A stretch of 55,009 bases of DNA. Origin: Clostridium sp. (GTDB taxonomy: Bacteria; Bacillota; Clostridia; Lachnospirales; Lachnospiraceae). The position numbers and the translations under genes were made by a program. Under the pieces are notes generated by a model, which saw only the letters and a list, made by a program, of their open reading frames with translations, was not told the DNA's origin and did not search any database. The stretch is taken from the NCBI GenBank assembly GCA_023667695.1, contig JAMOZY010000017.1:1-55009 (forward strand), in the 5' to 3' direction. Below are positions 23,061-33,557 of this stretch, one piece after another (within the stretch, counting starts at the first letter, position 1; each line of letters begins with the position of its first letter).

Positions 23061-24299
23061 TTAACCAAGTGATGCAAATAAAGCAGCGATTTCATCTGCA
23101 GATAGCTGCTTGTTTGGATTATCAGATGGAGGGACAATAACAGGCGGTTCTGGTATTGCTGCTTCCTCTACAACAGCAGGTTCCTCCGGTTCTGGTGCCT
23201 GAGGTATGCTTTCTTCCTCTGCAATGACTTCGCTTTTTGCGATAGCTGGTTCACCAGTTGTAAATTCAATTACGTTAGATGGGCGTTCCATTTCCGCTGG
23301 TTCTTCTGCAACGACAGGTTCCTCTGCAGCGACTGGTTCTTCTGTAGCGACTGGTTCTTCTGCAATGACTGGTTCTTCTGCAACGACAGGTTCCTCTACA
23401 ACGACAGGTTCTTCTGTAATGACTGGTTCCTCTGTGTCGAGAATTTCTTCTGAAGCAGCAGGTTCTGGTTCGGATAAAGCCTCCGTAAGGGCGTCTGTTA
23501 TATCAGCATCTGTCATATCAGCAGATATATTCTCTATTTCTGGTTCCGGAGCTTTGAAATCCTCCATAGCCGGTACTTCCGTAGAAGCCTCTGGCACAGG
23601 AGTCACAGGAACCTGAGGAGCAGGAGCATATACAACAGAAGGCTGGGCAGCGGTAGCTAATTGCAGCTGTAATGCCTGGATGCTGGTGTTGATGTGTGCC
23701 AATTCCATGGATAAATCATTCAAAGAATTGGAAACAGCAGCGTCTGGCTGCTGGGAAGTAATCTCCACCTTTTGATTTTCGATTTTATCTACGCATAGGA
23801 TTAAATTGTCATTCAGCTGCCTGCATTGCTCTGTAAAGTTTTGTATAAGCTTTGCCGTATCTTCCTGCCTGTATTTTACCTGGAACTTTGCTGTTTTGGT
23901 CTGATTTTGAATCAAATCGTTGAGCAGACGTTCATTGGAAGTCTGTGTCTGGATAGTGAATTCCAGTATCGCCCGTAGATTTTCAGCAGAACGCTTGCTA
24001 TAGGCATAAGTACCTTTGCCAAAGGTATTCATCAGGCGAATCAATTCTTCTCCCTGCAGCTTCATACCTTCATAATTCATCCGTTCCCGCTGCTCTTGTC
24101 CCACGGATACTTCCGGTTCTTTTTTCAATAGCCGGGATATAGAAGTAAATAGCCAAAATGCGGATAGCAGCAGCAACAGACTGGTAATTCCCATAATCAG
24201 AACCGATTCCCGGTATTCTAACAGGCTGTAAATAGTTGCTATTCCAGTGGCGATTGTAAATAGACCGGCAGCAATCCAACTATTGTTTTTCTTTTTCAT
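23061..24299 (-). CDS. Membrane protein with coiled coil and Glu-Pro-Val repeats
   Basis: A 412-residue protein of unknown function. Two membrane segments near the N-terminus (residues 8-26 and 33-52) are followed by a helical, probably coiled-coil region to about residue 210. A Pro- and Glu-rich stretch has about eight EEPVV-type six-residue repeats (about 290-340). The C-terminus ends NKQLSADEIAALFASLG. That last motif resembles the short helix at the start of FliM/FliN proteins (LSxxEIDALL) and is typical of several Lachnospiraceae proteins. The architecture suggests a membrane-tethered scaffold with a docking peptide. AAGGAGG precedes the ATG. Confidence 0.7.
   Translation of the reverse strand: MKKKNNSWIAAGLFTIATGIATIYSLLEYRESVLIMGITSLLLLLSAFWLFTSISRLLKKEPEVSVGQEQRERMNYEGMKLQGEELIRLMNTFGKGTYAYSKRSAENLRAILEFTIQTQTSNERLLNDLIQNQTKTAKFQVKYRQEDTAKLIQNFTEQCRQLNDNLILCVDKIENQKVEITSQQPDAAVSNSLNDLSMELAHINTSIQALQLQLATAAQPSVVYAPAPQVPVTPVPEASTEVPAMEDFKAPEPEIENISADMTDADITDALTEALSEPEPAASEEILDTEEPVITEEPVVVEEPVVAEEPVIAEEPVATEEPVAAEEPVVAEEPAEMERPSNVIEFTTGEPAIAKSEVIAEEESIPQAPEPEEPAVVEEAAIPEPPVIVPPSDNPNKQLSADEIAALFASLG
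23299..23436. repeat. 18-bp tandem repeat within a coding region
   Basis: Seven full and one partial 18-bp units read GGTTCTTCTGCAACGACA with changes at a few positions (plus-strand view). They encode the Glu-Glu-Pro-Val repeats of the minus-strand protein. The units keep the frame, so copy-number change would lengthen or shorten the protein without disrupting it. They are adjacent with no spacers, which excludes CRISPR. Confidence 0.85.
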
Positions 24300-24362
24300 A
24301 AGTCGCCTCCTTCGTTTTATGTAATGAAATGAGTAATTGTCTGCCTCATTGCGTTCGCGTAT

Positions 24363-24371
24363 ATTATATCA
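24363..24371 (-). promoter_or_regulatory. Extended -10 promoter of the repeat-protein gene
   Basis: On the minus strand TGATATAAT gives a perfect -10 hexamer with the TGn extension. No good -35 box is seen. The start codon lies about 64 bases downstream. Confidence 0.45.
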
Positions 24372-24454
24372 CATTTTATGGGGAGTACCATAGTATTTTG
24401 TTGATTTTATAAGGGAAATCAACTAAACTCATTTTAACAGGAGGTGAGTTCGTT

Positions 24455-25048
24455 TTGGCATTGGTTTTCAAGCAGGCGGCGGTTATAGGTATCATCCTGA
24501 TGATTATGGGTATAGGTATATTAATGCTGCTATTTTCAAAGGATACAAAAAGCGGCCGTGTTTTACTTATCGGAGTCGGTTTGTCATTTTTTCTTATGGG
24601 GCTTGCAATTTTTGCCGGTTCTTTGCCAGTGATGCAGGATTATTTTCCATGGCAAAAGAATACGGCTGCAGCTATATTCGTGATTGGTATGGGTCTGCTA
24701 TTTTTGTGGGTGGGAATATATTTTATAATTATGCAGACTGCTTTTTGCAGGGAGAAGGTACGGGGACGATATCTTGGATACGAAAGACAAGAGATGCAGA
24801 GGGGTGGACATATATATCAACTAATGTTCTTATATGAATTTCAGGGAGAAGCCTATCAGGGGCTGGGATTGGATTTGAGGTTTTCAAAAAAGAAAATCGA
24901 GAAACAATATTTAATAGGCACTTCTTATGATATATTTGTGAATCCGGGAAGCCCTGGTTTATTTTGTGTAAAGCGGGGAGTAAAAGGGGTACATTTGCTG
25001 TGGCTTTTGTTAGGCATATTATGCATTGCCAGTTCTTTTTTATTATGA
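24455..25048 (+). CDS. Small membrane protein, DUF3592-like
   Basis: A 197-residue protein with three N-terminal membrane segments (about 5-27, 32-52, 68-92) and one at the C-terminus (about 180-197). Between them is a soluble part with [14 protein letters not shown] and [16 protein letters not shown], ending [14 protein letters not shown], which resembles DUF3592-type beta domains. Function is unknown. The UUG at 24455 is preferred because AGGAGGTGA precedes it at the right distance. The uvrB operator follows its stop codon directly. Confidence 0.75.
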   Translation: MALVFKQAAVIGIILMIMGIGILMLLFSKDTKSGRVLLIGVGLSFFLMGLAIFAGSLPVMQDYFPWQKNTAAAIFVIGMGLLFLWVGIYFIIMQTAFCREKVRGRYLGYERQEMQRGGHIYQLMFLYEFQGEAYQGLGLDLRFSKKKIEKQYLIGTSYDIFVNPGSPGLFCVKRGVKGVHLLWLLLGILCIASSFLL

Positions 25049-25055
25049 CAAAACA

Positions 25056-25067
25056 GAACAAATGTTC
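25056..25067. promoter_or_regulatory. LexA (SOS) operator upstream of uvrB
   Basis: GAACAAATGTTC is a perfect match to the Firmicutes LexA/DinR box core GAAC-N4-GTTC. It lies 103 bases before the uvrB start, and an extended -10 box (TGCTATACT, 25097-25105) lies between them. DNA damage would therefore induce uvrB. Confidence 0.85.
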
Positions 25068-25169
25068 ATATCTCTCTGTACTTTTTTTAGGGTTAGTGCT
25101 ATACTGTTACATGTAAGATTGCAGATGCTTATAGCAGCCAAAGTAATTCTGTGGAAAAGAGGTTTTTAT

Positions 25170-27155
25170 ATGTCAGAATTTAAGCTTCACGCCCCATACC
25201 AGCCCACCGGCGACCAGCCCCAGGCAATCGAGGCACTGGTAAAGGGTTTTAAAGAAGGAAATCAGTTCCAGACCCTGCTTGGTGTCACTGGTTCCGGCAA
25301 GACATTTACGATGGCAAATGTTATTCAGCAATTAAATAAACCAACCCTTGTGATTGCTCATAATAAAACCTTAGCCGCCCAGCTTTATAGTGAATTTAAG
25401 GAATTTTTTCCGGAAAATGCAGTGGAGTATTTTGTGTCCTATTATGATTATTATCAGCCGGAGGCGTATGTACCTTCTACGGATACCTATATAGCCAAAG
25501 ATTCGGCGGTAAATGATGAGATAGATAAGCTGCGGCATAGTGCTACAGCGGCATTGATTGAGCGTCGGGATGTTATAGTCGTTTCTTCTGTATCCTGCAT
25601 TTATGGTATCGGTGACCCGGATGACTATCGGGAGATGATGATTTCCCTCCGCCCCGGCATGAATAAGGACCGGGATGATGTTATCCGGGAATTAATTAAT
25701 ATACAATATATACGAAATGATATGGATTTTAAGCGTGGCACCTTTCGGGTAAAGGGAGATGTGTTAGAGATTATTCCGGTTTCCACCTTTGAGGATGCAG
25801 TCCGGATTGAATTCTTTGGGGATGAGATTGACCGGATTACGGAATTTGACCCTTTAACCGGGGAGATTCATCGTTCTTTGAATTTTACCTGCATTTTTCC
25901 TGCCTCCCACTATGTAGTGGCAAAGGAAAAGATGAATCATGCCATTACGGAAATTGAAGCAGAGCTGGAAGAACGGGTGAAATTCTTCAAGGAACGGGAG
26001 AAGCTGATTGAGGCACAGCGAATTGCAGAACGAACGAATTTTGACATGGAGATGCTGCGGGAAACCGGTTTTTGCTCCGGAATTGAGAATTATTCCAGAC
26101 CCTTAGCCGGATTGGAACCAGGAGCTACCCCGAATACATTACTGGAGTTCTTTAAAGATGATTTTTTGATGATTATTGACGAGTCTCACATTACCGTACC
26201 GCAGATACGGGGAATGTATGCTGGCGACCGCTCCCGAAAGTCAACGCTGGTGGATTATGGCTTTCGGCTGCCCTCTGCACTGGACAACCGTCCTTTGAAT
26301 TTTGAAGAGTTTGAGACGAAAATTGACCAGTTGTTATTCGTATCAGCGACGCCTTCCGTATATGAAGCAGAGCATGAAATGATGCGGGTGGAGCAGATTA
26401 TCCGGCCGACCGGATTGCTAGACCCTGTGATTGATGTTCGTCCGGTAGAGGGACAGATTGATGATTTGATTTCGGAAGTGAATCAGGAAGTGGAACAAGG
26501 GCATAAGATATTGGTTACTACCTTGACCAAGCGTATGGCGGAGGATTTGACGGATTATATGCGGGATGTAGGGATTAAGGTGAAATATCTTCATTCCGAT
26601 ATTGATACCTTAGAGCGGATTGAGATTGTGCGGGATTTACGACTGGGTGTTTTTGATGTTCTGGTGGGAATCAATCTTCTGCGGGAGGGTTTGGATATAC
26701 CGGAGATTACTTTGGTGGCAATTCTTGACGCAGATAAGGAAGGCTTCCTTCGTTCCGAAACATCCCTGATTCAGACAGTTGGACGGGCAGCCCGGAATAA
26801 TGAAGGACATGTCATCATGTATGCAGACACGGTCACCCAGTCTATGCAGGTGGCGATTTCCGAGACAAACCGCCGTCGGGAGATTCAGGATGCATATAAT
26901 CAGGCGCATGGGATTGTACCACAGACCATTGTAAAGGAAATCCGGGATATCATCAGCAATGAGAATAACTTAGAGGACCTTCCAGAGACCTCCAAGGATG
27001 CGGAATCCATGACCAGAAAGGAATTAGAGGAGGCCATTGCTCAAAAGACCAGGAAGATGAATCAGGCAGCGGCAGAACTGAATTTCGAGCTGGCGGCAAT
27101 CCTTCGGGATGAATTAAAGGAATTGAAGATTATACTGCGGGATATTGATGATTGA
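25170..27155 (+). CDS. uvrB: Excinuclease ABC subunit B
   Basis: UvrB verifies DNA lesions delivered by UvrA and positions UvrC for incision. The 661-residue length is typical. Visible features are PTGDQPQAI and the Walker [10 protein letters not shown] near residue 40, the beta-hairpin region [21 protein letters not shown], helicase motifs [32 protein letters not shown] and VGRAARN, and a C-terminal UVR domain. The ATG at 25170 starts [10 protein letters not shown], the normal N-terminus; upstream in-frame codons lie in the operator and promoter region. uvrA follows after 207 bases. Confidence 0.98.
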   Translation: MSEFKLHAPYQPTGDQPQAIEALVKGFKEGNQFQTLLGVTGSGKTFTMANVIQQLNKPTLVIAHNKTLAAQLYSEFKEFFPENAVEYFVSYYDYYQPEAYVPSTDTYIAKDSAVNDEIDKLRHSATAALIERRDVIVVSSVSCIYGIGDPDDYREMMISLRPGMNKDRDDVIRELINIQYIRNDMDFKRGTFRVKGDVLEIIPVSTFEDAVRIEFFGDEIDRITEFDPLTGEIHRSLNFTCIFPASHYVVAKEKMNHAITEIEAELEERVKFFKEREKLIEAQRIAERTNFDMEMLRETGFCSGIENYSRPLAGLEPGATPNTLLEFFKDDFLMIIDESHITVPQIRGMYAGDRSRKSTLVDYGFRLPSALDNRPLNFEEFETKIDQLLFVSATPSVYEAEHEMMRVEQIIRPTGLLDPVIDVRPVEGQIDDLISEVNQEVEQGHKILVTTLTKRMAEDLTDYMRDVGIKVKYLHSDIDTLERIEIVRDLRLGVFDVLVGINLLREGLDIPEITLVAILDADKEGFLRSETSLIQTVGRAARNNEGHVIMYADTVTQSMQVAISETNRRREIQDAYNQAHGIVPQTIVKEIRDIISNENNLEDLPETSKDAESMTRKELEEAIAQKTRKMNQAAAELNFELAAILRDELKELKIILRDIDD

Positions 27156-27362
27156 GCTATGTTTGAAAGGGATTTTGTATCTGGCAGGAAAGACTTTAAG
27201 CACCAGTTGTTTGATGAGTGAGCAAGAATGCATGCAGGAAACCGGAGCAAATGTGGAGCAATAAAGAAAATGCAAAAATAGACAAATGGAATAAATAAAA
27301 GAAGAAAAAGCAAAAGAATACAGAAGAAAAATAAAAAGGATAAGATAGCAGGAGAATATAAA

Positions 27363-30194
27363 ATGGCAGGTAAGAAAGAATATATTAAAATACGAGGAGC
27401 AAATGAGCATAATCTGAAGCATATTGATATTGATATTCCACGAAATGAGCTGGTAGTCATGACGGGACTTTCCGGCTCCGGTAAGTCCTCGCTGGCGTTT
27501 GATACTATTTATGCAGAAGGACAGCGGCGATATATGGAGTCCTTATCTTCTTATGCGAGACAGTTCCTTGGACAGGCGGAAAAGCCGGATGTAGAGAAAA
27601 TCGAAGGGCTGTCACCAGCGATTTCCATTGACCAGAAATCAACGAATCGAAATCCTCGTTCAACGGTTGGAACGGTTACCGAAGTGTATGATTATTTTCG
27701 ACTGTTATATGCGAGAATCGGTATTCCCCATTGTCCGAAATGCGGCAAGGAGATTGCAAGGCAGACGGTAGACCAGATGGTAGATGCAATTATGGAGCTG
27801 GAAGCCGGTACGAAGTTTCAGCTGCTGGCACCAGTGGTGAAGGGAAGGAAGGGAAGACATGAGAAGCTTCTGGCAGGCGCAAAAAAGAGCGGTTTTGTCC
27901 GGGTTATCGTGGATGGCAATCTCTATGACCTGTCAGAGGAAATCACATTAGATAAAAATATCAAGCATTCGATTGATGTTGTGGTAGACCGCTTGGTGGT
28001 AAAGGAAGGAATTGAACAGCGGTTGGCGGATTCCATTGAAACGACCCTGAAGCTGGCAGAGGGAAATATGACGGTGGATATTATTGGCGGTGAGCCGATG
28101 AAATTTAGTGAAAGCTTTTCCTGTCCGGATTGCGGTGTCAGCATCGAAGAGATTGAGCCGAGAAGCTTTTCGTTTAATAATCCATTTGGAGCCTGCCCGG
28201 TATGCCATGGCTTAGGCTATAAGATGGAATTTGATTTGGATTTGATGGTGAACCGGAGCCTTAGTATTAATGAAGGCTGTTTTCAGGTAATGGGCTGGCA
28301 GTCTGCGGCAAAGGAGGGGAGCTTTACCCGGGCGATTTTGGATGCATTATCAGAGGAATTTCAGTTTGACATGGATACACCGTTTCAGGACTATCCTCAG
28401 GACATCCAGGATTTACTGCTTTATGGCACCGGAACCAGAACCGTGAAGGTATATTATAAGGGACAGCGGGGAGAAGGAGTTTACGACATTACCTTTGAAG
28501 GACTGCTGGAGAATATCCGGCGGAGATACCGGGAATCCTCCCAATCCATGAAGGAGGAGTATGAGTCCTATATGTCCATTACCCCTTGTGAGGAATGTCA
28601 CGGAAAGCGTCTAAAGGCAGAATCCCTGGCAGTAACAGTAGATGATAAGAACATTGCAGCGATTACAGAGATGTCGATTGCAGACCTGCATACTTATTTA
28701 GCACAGCTTAATATATCAGAACGGCAGCAATTAATCGGCGGTGTGATTTTAAAAGAGATTCGGGCAAGAATCCAATTTTTGATGGATGTAGGTCTGGATT
28801 ATCTGGCATTATACCGGCCTACGGCTACCTTGTCCGGCGGAGAGGCACAGCGGATTCGTCTGGCAACACAGATTGGCTCCGGTCTGGTAGGTGTTGCTTA
28901 TATTTTGGATGAACCAAGCATCGGTCTGCATCAGCGGGATAACGATAAGCTCATTGCTACCTTAAAGCGGTTACGGGATTTGGGAAACACCCTGATTGTG
29001 GTAGAGCATGATGAGGATACCATGCTGGCAGCCGATTATATTGTGGATATCGGGCCGGGAGCCGGTGATTATGGCGGAGAAGTCGTTGCCACAGGAACAG
29101 CAAAGGATATCATGAAGTGTAAGAAATCCGTTACCGGTGATTATTTAAGCGGAAGAAAGCAGATTCCGATTCCTGCTGTACGAAGGACTCCGACAGGATG
29201 GCTGGAGGTGGTCGGTGCCAGAGAGAATAATTTAAAGAAGATTAATGTGAGGTTTCCGCTTGGTGTCATGACCTGTGTTACCGGTGTATCCGGTTCCGGA
29301 AAAAGCTCCTTGGTAAATGAGATTCTGTATAAGCATTTGGCAAGGGATTTGAACCGGGCAAAGGAAAAACCGGGAAAGCATGATGAGATACGTGGCATGG
29401 AGCAATTGGACAAGGTAATCAACATCGACCAGTCGCCGATTGGGCGTACCTCCCGGTCGAATCCGGCTACCTATACCGGCGTCTTTGATATGATACGGGA
29501 TTTATTTGCTTCTTCCAAGGATGCAAAGGCGAAGGGATATACCAAGGGACGATTCAGCTTTAATGTATCCGGCGGTCGTTGCGAGGCCTGTAAGGGAGAT
29601 GGTATTATTAAGATTGAAATGCATTTCCTGCCAGATGTCTATGTGCCTTGTGAGGTCTGCCATGGGAAGCGGTATAATCGGGAAACTCTGGATGTGAAGT
29701 ATAAGGGAAAAAGCATTTCGGATGTGCTGGATATGACAGTAGATGAGGCATGCATATTCTTTGAGAATCTGCCGTCGATTCTGCGTAAAATAGAAACCCT
29801 GCGGGATGTAGGGCTTGGTTATATTAAGCTTGGCCAACCGTCTACGGCTTTATCCGGCGGTGAGGCACAGAGAATCAAGCTGGCGGCGGAGCTTAGTAAG
29901 CGAAGTACCGGTAAGACGATTTATATACTGGATGAACCGACCACCGGACTTCATTTTGCAGATGTGCATAAGCTGATTGATATTTTACAGCGCTTAACGG
30001 AGGGCGGTAATACAGTAGTTGTTATTGAGCATAACCTGGATGTGATAAAGACAGCGGATTATATTATTGATATTGGACCGGAGGGCGGTGTTCGGGGCGG
30101 GACGATAGTGGCCCGGGGAACACCGGAAGAGGTAGTACAGTGTCCGGAAAGCTATACCGGACGGTACCTGGAGAAGTATCTGATAAGGAGATAG
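27363..30194 (+). CDS. uvrA: Excinuclease ABC subunit A
   Basis: UvrA is the damage-sensing ATPase of nucleotide excision repair. The 943-residue protein has two ABC modules with Walker A motifs [10 protein letters not shown] (residue about 37) and [10 protein letters not shown] (about 640), signatures [12 protein letters not shown] and [12 protein letters not shown], and zinc-finger cysteines at CPDC...CPVC and CEAC...CEVC. The 207 bases between uvrB and uvrA are A-rich and contain no terminator, so the two may be co-transcribed from the LexA-controlled promoter. AGGAG precedes the ATG. Confidence 0.98.
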   Translation: MAGKKEYIKIRGANEHNLKHIDIDIPRNELVVMTGLSGSGKSSLAFDTIYAEGQRRYMESLSSYARQFLGQAEKPDVEKIEGLSPAISIDQKSTNRNPRSTVGTVTEVYDYFRLLYARIGIPHCPKCGKEIARQTVDQMVDAIMELEAGTKFQLLAPVVKGRKGRHEKLLAGAKKSGFVRVIVDGNLYDLSEEITLDKNIKHSIDVVVDRLVVKEGIEQRLADSIETTLKLAEGNMTVDIIGGEPMKFSESFSCPDCGVSIEEIEPRSFSFNNPFGACPVCHGLGYKMEFDLDLMVNRSLSINEGCFQVMGWQSAAKEGSFTRAILDALSEEFQFDMDTPFQDYPQDIQDLLLYGTGTRTVKVYYKGQRGEGVYDITFEGLLENIRRRYRESSQSMKEEYESYMSITPCEECHGKRLKAESLAVTVDDKNIAAITEMSIADLHTYLAQLNISERQQLIGGVILKEIRARIQFLMDVGLDYLALYRPTATLSGGEAQRIRLATQIGSGLVGVAYILDEPSIGLHQRDNDKLIATLKRLRDLGNTLIVVEHDEDTMLAADYIVDIGPGAGDYGGEVVATGTAKDIMKCKKSVTGDYLSGRKQIPIPAVRRTPTGWLEVVGARENNLKKINVRFPLGVMTCVTGVSGSGKSSLVNEILYKHLARDLNRAKEKPGKHDEIRGMEQLDKVINIDQSPIGRTSRSNPATYTGVFDMIRDLFASSKDAKAKGYTKGRFSFNVSGGRCEACKGDGIIKIEMHFLPDVYVPCEVCHGKRYNRETLDVKYKGKSISDVLDMTVDEACIFFENLPSILRKIETLRDVGLGYIKLGQPSTALSGGEAQRIKLAAELSKRSTGKTIYILDEPTTGLHFADVHKLIDILQRLTEGGNTVVVIEHNLDVIKTADYIIDIGPEGGVRGGTIVARGTPEEVVQCPESYTGRYLEKYLIRR

Positions 30195-30197
30195 TGG

Positions 30198-31151
30198 ATG
30201 GAGCTTAAAGCAGTAAAGGAACAAGTGGATAAGATTAGTCATAATATTTCTAAGGTCATTATTGGCAAGGAGCAGTTGATTCGGCTGATATTGACGGCGG
30301 TTCTTGCAGGGGGACATGTGTTACTGGAGGATAACCCCGGCACCGGAAAGACGATGCTGGCGAAGGCATTTGCCAGAAGTATTGATGGGGATTTCAAGCG
30401 GATACAGTTAACTCCGGATTTGATGCCATCAGACATTACCGGTCTGAATGTGTACAACCAGAAGTCCTCTGAGTTTCAGTTGGTGAAGGGACCGGTATTC
30501 ACGAATATACTGCTGGCGGACGAGATTAACCGGACTACGCCGAGAACCCAGTCCAGTCTCTTAGAAGCGATGGAGGAGAAGCAGGTTACCATTGACGGAG
30601 AAACGCTGCGGCTTTCGGAACCATTTATTGTGATTGCCACTGAGAATCCCATCGAGACAACCGGTACCTATCCGTTACCGGAGGCGCAACTGGACCGTTT
30701 TATGATGAAGCTGTCCATGGGTGCGACTACAAAGGAAGAGGAGCTTCGCATTCTGGAGCGGTTTATCACGGAGAACCCTCTGGAGCAGTTAGAGCCGGTC
30801 TGTACGGTACCGGATATTTTGCAGATGCAGGATGCAGTAAAGAGCGTGTTTGTTCATCCGTGTGTACGGGAATATTTGGTTGCGATTATTCTTGCTACCA
30901 GAAGCAGTAATCAGTTAAGCTTTGGTGCCAGTACCAGAGGAACCTTAAGTCTGCTGCGATGCGCCCAAAGCTATGCTGCCATATCCGGCAGGACATTTGT
31001 GGAGCCGGATGATATAAGGACCCTGGCGCCATTTGTACTTGGACACCGGGTAGCTGCGGTTGGCGGCTCCCGGCATTTTGTACGAGGCGTAGAACTGATT
31101 TCCGGGATTGTAAATACGATTGAGACACCAGTAGAAGATTGGGAGAAATAG
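30198..31151 (+). CDS. MoxR family AAA ATPase
   Basis: A 317-residue AAA+ ATPase with Walker A EDNPGTGKTMLAKA near residue 45, Walker B ILLADEINRTTP near 110, and the MoxR-typical RTQSSLLEAMEEKQVTIDG and EAQLDRFMMKL segments. MoxR proteins work as chaperones with DUF58 and other partners in assembling protein complexes or envelope functions. It starts 3 bases after uvrA and is followed without a gap by the DUF58 gene. Confidence 0.93.
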   Translation: MELKAVKEQVDKISHNISKVIIGKEQLIRLILTAVLAGGHVLLEDNPGTGKTMLAKAFARSIDGDFKRIQLTPDLMPSDITGLNVYNQKSSEFQLVKGPVFTNILLADEINRTTPRTQSSLLEAMEEKQVTIDGETLRLSEPFIVIATENPIETTGTYPLPEAQLDRFMMKLSMGATTKEEELRILERFITENPLEQLEPVCTVPDILQMQDAVKSVFVHPCVREYLVAIILATRSSNQLSFGASTRGTLSLLRCAQSYAAISGRTFVEPDDIRTLAPFVLGHRVAAVGGSRHFVRGVELISGIVNTIETPVEDWEK

Positions 31152-32273
31152 ATGGAACTGATTGTTGCCATTACAATTGCCATTGTAATTTACGCTGTTC
31201 AGACAATGCTATATCGCAGATTGTGGGATCGAAACCTGACCGTGTCGATTCGTTTTGAGGATGAATGCGTGATGACAGGCAGTGAAACCAGCCTGTTGGA
31301 GATTATTAATAATGCGAAGTTTCTGCCGATGGCGGTCTTTCATGTAAAATTCTCCTGCTCGAAGGCCTTTCGATTTGATGACCGGGAGAATGCTGTCGTA
31401 ACGGATGCTTATTATCGAAATGATGTTTTTTCGGTAATGGGAAATCAAAAGATTAGCCGGAGACTGACCTTTACTCCAGAGCATAGGGGATACTATGAGA
31501 TTCCTTCCTTTCATATTCTGACCCGGGATTTCTTTTTGTCCAATCGTTTTGCAAAGGTTGTAAATAATGATACACATATTTATGTACTGCCGAGGAAGAG
31601 ACAGGAGGAGACTCTTGAAATATGGTTTCAAAGTATCCTTGGTGAAATTCTGAATCGCAGAAGCCTGCTGGAAGATTCGTATACATTCCGGGGGATTCGG
31701 GACTATGACCGTTCGGATACTATACGCAGTATTAATTGGAAGGCAACGGCCAGAACCAATGACCTGATGGTAAATGTTCATGACCGTACCTCGGAACAGC
31801 GGGTAAAGCTGCTACTGAATCTGGAGACGAATACCATGCTCAAAATCGAGGAAATGCAAGAGCTGGCGATTGAACTTACAAGCACGCTCGCACAGAAATT
31901 CCTTGAAGAAAAGCTTCCGGTTTCCATGACCTCGAATGGGAGGGATGTGATTACAGGAGAGTACGGAGGGATTGATTTTGGCGGCACCTATAATCATATG
32001 CTTACCATAGACCGGTATCTGGCAAGAATCTCAGCCAGCGGTGGGATAGAAGAATTTTTGAAGCTGGTAAAAGCAGAACTGCGTGATAAGGACCCAAGTG
32101 TTTCCTATGTGATAATATCCCCTTACTGTAAGAAGGATTTGATTGAGGTACTAGATCAGATGGCGGAGCAGGGGATTTTTGTGCAGATGCTGGTTCCCTA
32201 CTATGATATTCAACCGTTGGAATATAAAAGAGCTTATATACATGGATTGGAGGTGAAGCTGACGGATGCTTAA
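31152..32273 (+). CDS. DUF58 domain protein
   Basis: A 373-residue protein with an N-terminal membrane segment and an extracellular or loop region. The DUF58 motif follows: SYTFRGIRDYDRSDTIRSINWKATARTNDLMVNVHDRTSEQRV (residues about 175-215, quoted in parts of family interest: RGIRDY, INWKATAR). DUF58 proteins lie in the conserved MoxR-DUF58 pair. The ATG begins at the base after the moxR stop, so translation is coupled. It overlaps the next gene by 8 bases. Confidence 0.9.
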   Translation: MELIVAITIAIVIYAVQTMLYRRLWDRNLTVSIRFEDECVMTGSETSLLEIINNAKFLPMAVFHVKFSCSKAFRFDDRENAVVTDAYYRNDVFSVMGNQKISRRLTFTPEHRGYYEIPSFHILTRDFFLSNRFAKVVNNDTHIYVLPRKRQEETLEIWFQSILGEILNRRSLLEDSYTFRGIRDYDRSDTIRSINWKATARTNDLMVNVHDRTSEQRVKLLLNLETNTMLKIEEMQELAIELTSTLAQKFLEEKLPVSMTSNGRDVITGEYGGIDFGGTYNHMLTIDRYLARISASGGIEEFLKLVKAELRDKDPSVSYVIISPYCKKDLIEVLDQMAEQGIFVQMLVPYYDIQPLEYKRAYIHGLEVKLTDA

Positions 32274-33480
32274 CTACAGGTGGCCGAGAATCATACTTCG
32301 AATGCTGTATGAGGTGATGTTCGTATTTCTGATATTGAATTTCTTTGCAATCCTGGTCTGGAATGAGACACCGGGTCTTTTTGCGGCTGCCTGTCTGTTT
32401 TTGCTTTATGCCGTCTCCTTTGCCATGCGTGAGTGGATACCTACGCATTTGCTGCTGCTGTTCCTTCATCTTCTGCTATTGGGTGGGCTTTATTTTCTTC
32501 CTTTTCCCGGAAGAATGGGAATGATACTGATGGGGATTCAGGTGTATCTGACAATATCAGCGTTGGTGTATTCCCATAGAGGGGCTGTCATTAAGCCTCT
32601 TGGGGATATTCCATGGCCCAGCTTTCTTGTCTGCTGTCTGATTTATATTCTGAGTATAGCTGCCCATCAGCCCATTCTCATGCGGCGTACCTATCTGGTT
32701 ACTATGTTGCTGTTGATTCTTTATTATCTTATGCTTTATGTGGAGGGCTTAACCAAATACATGGATACGGCAAAGGATGTATCCGGACTGCCCTTAAAGC
32801 GGATGGTTCATACAAATACAAGGATTATAGGCATTATAGTATTGATTCTGGTATTTGGACTTTCCATGGGATATATCTTTGGGACGGATGAAATCACGGA
32901 GCTTCTTTTTGTCGTCTGTGGGGCAATTGTTCAATGGCTGTTTCGGGTCATTGGTTTTCTGCTGAGTAAGCTGCAGATGCTTCTGGGTATGACGGAAGCA
33001 GACATAAGCATTATAGATGGCGATTTTGTCCCTCCGGAGGAACTGACGGGGTGGGGACTGATTCTGGAGCTTCTGCTTATGGCTGTTTTTGCTGTGGGAA
33101 TGGTATTTTTGTTCTATCGCTTACTGCGAAAGCTGATAAAGCTTTTACTAAAATCCAGAACCTATGAGGGTGATATAATAGAGGCGGCGGAAAAAGAAAA
33201 AACAATGATAAAGGAAAAGAGCCATGGACGGATTCGCTTTCGCCATTCCCTGACATTGGAGGAAAAAGCCCGAAGATATTATAAAATAAGAATTATGAAG
33301 CATAAGGATGAAATTCTTCTGACCGGTCAAAGCACCTGTCGGGATATCATGGATGAAATCCGGCAAAAGGGGATAGATGATGTGGGGGAGATAACAGAAG
33401 CTTATGCTGAAATCCGCTATGGGGCTGGAGCGGTTGATAAAAAGAAGCTTAAAAGAATGAAAGAACTGACTGAGAGGTAA
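32266..33480 (+). CDS. Multi-spanning membrane protein of the MoxR-DUF58 operon
   Basis: A 404-residue protein with about eight membrane segments in the first 290 residues and a cytosolic C-terminal domain of about 110 residues (RIRFRHSLTLEEKARRYYKIR, then TCRDIMDEIRQKGI). The C-terminal part resembles the DUF4129 domain found beside DUF58 genes. The usual transglutaminase-like domain of such loci is not present in it or nearby. It overlaps the DUF58 gene by 8 bases, so it is probably a partner. Function is unknown. Confidence 0.7.
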   Translation: MLNYRWPRIILRMLYEVMFVFLILNFFAILVWNETPGLFAAACLFLLYAVSFAMREWIPTHLLLLFLHLLLLGGLYFLPFPGRMGMILMGIQVYLTISALVYSHRGAVIKPLGDIPWPSFLVCCLIYILSIAAHQPILMRRTYLVTMLLLILYYLMLYVEGLTKYMDTAKDVSGLPLKRMVHTNTRIIGIIVLILVFGLSMGYIFGTDEITELLFVVCGAIVQWLFRVIGFLLSKLQMLLGMTEADISIIDGDFVPPEELTGWGLILELLLMAVFAVGMVFLFYRLLRKLIKLLLKSRTYEGDIIEAAEKEKTMIKEKSHGRIRFRHSLTLEEKARRYYKIRIMKHKDEILLTGQSTCRDIMDEIRQKGIDDVGEITEAYAEIRYGAGAVDKKKLKRMKELTER

Positions 33481-33557
33481 AAAGAAACACTGAATTTGTG
33501 AGGCGGTATGCCGCTGATTATGTTGAAGCCGGCAGGAGCGTACAAGGGGGTCTGGAA

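Noticed and set aside
23299-23436. CRISPR-like array
   Set aside because: Units are directly adjacent without spacers and encode in-frame protein repeats.
23206-23616. Ser/Thr-rich frame on the plus strand across the 18-bp repeats
   Set aside because: It is the antisense shadow of the minus-strand repeat protein and has no ribosome site.
27156-27362. Short frame after uvrB starting at 27159
   Set aside because: It has only 20 codons and no ribosome site; the space is A-rich and holds nothing else visible.
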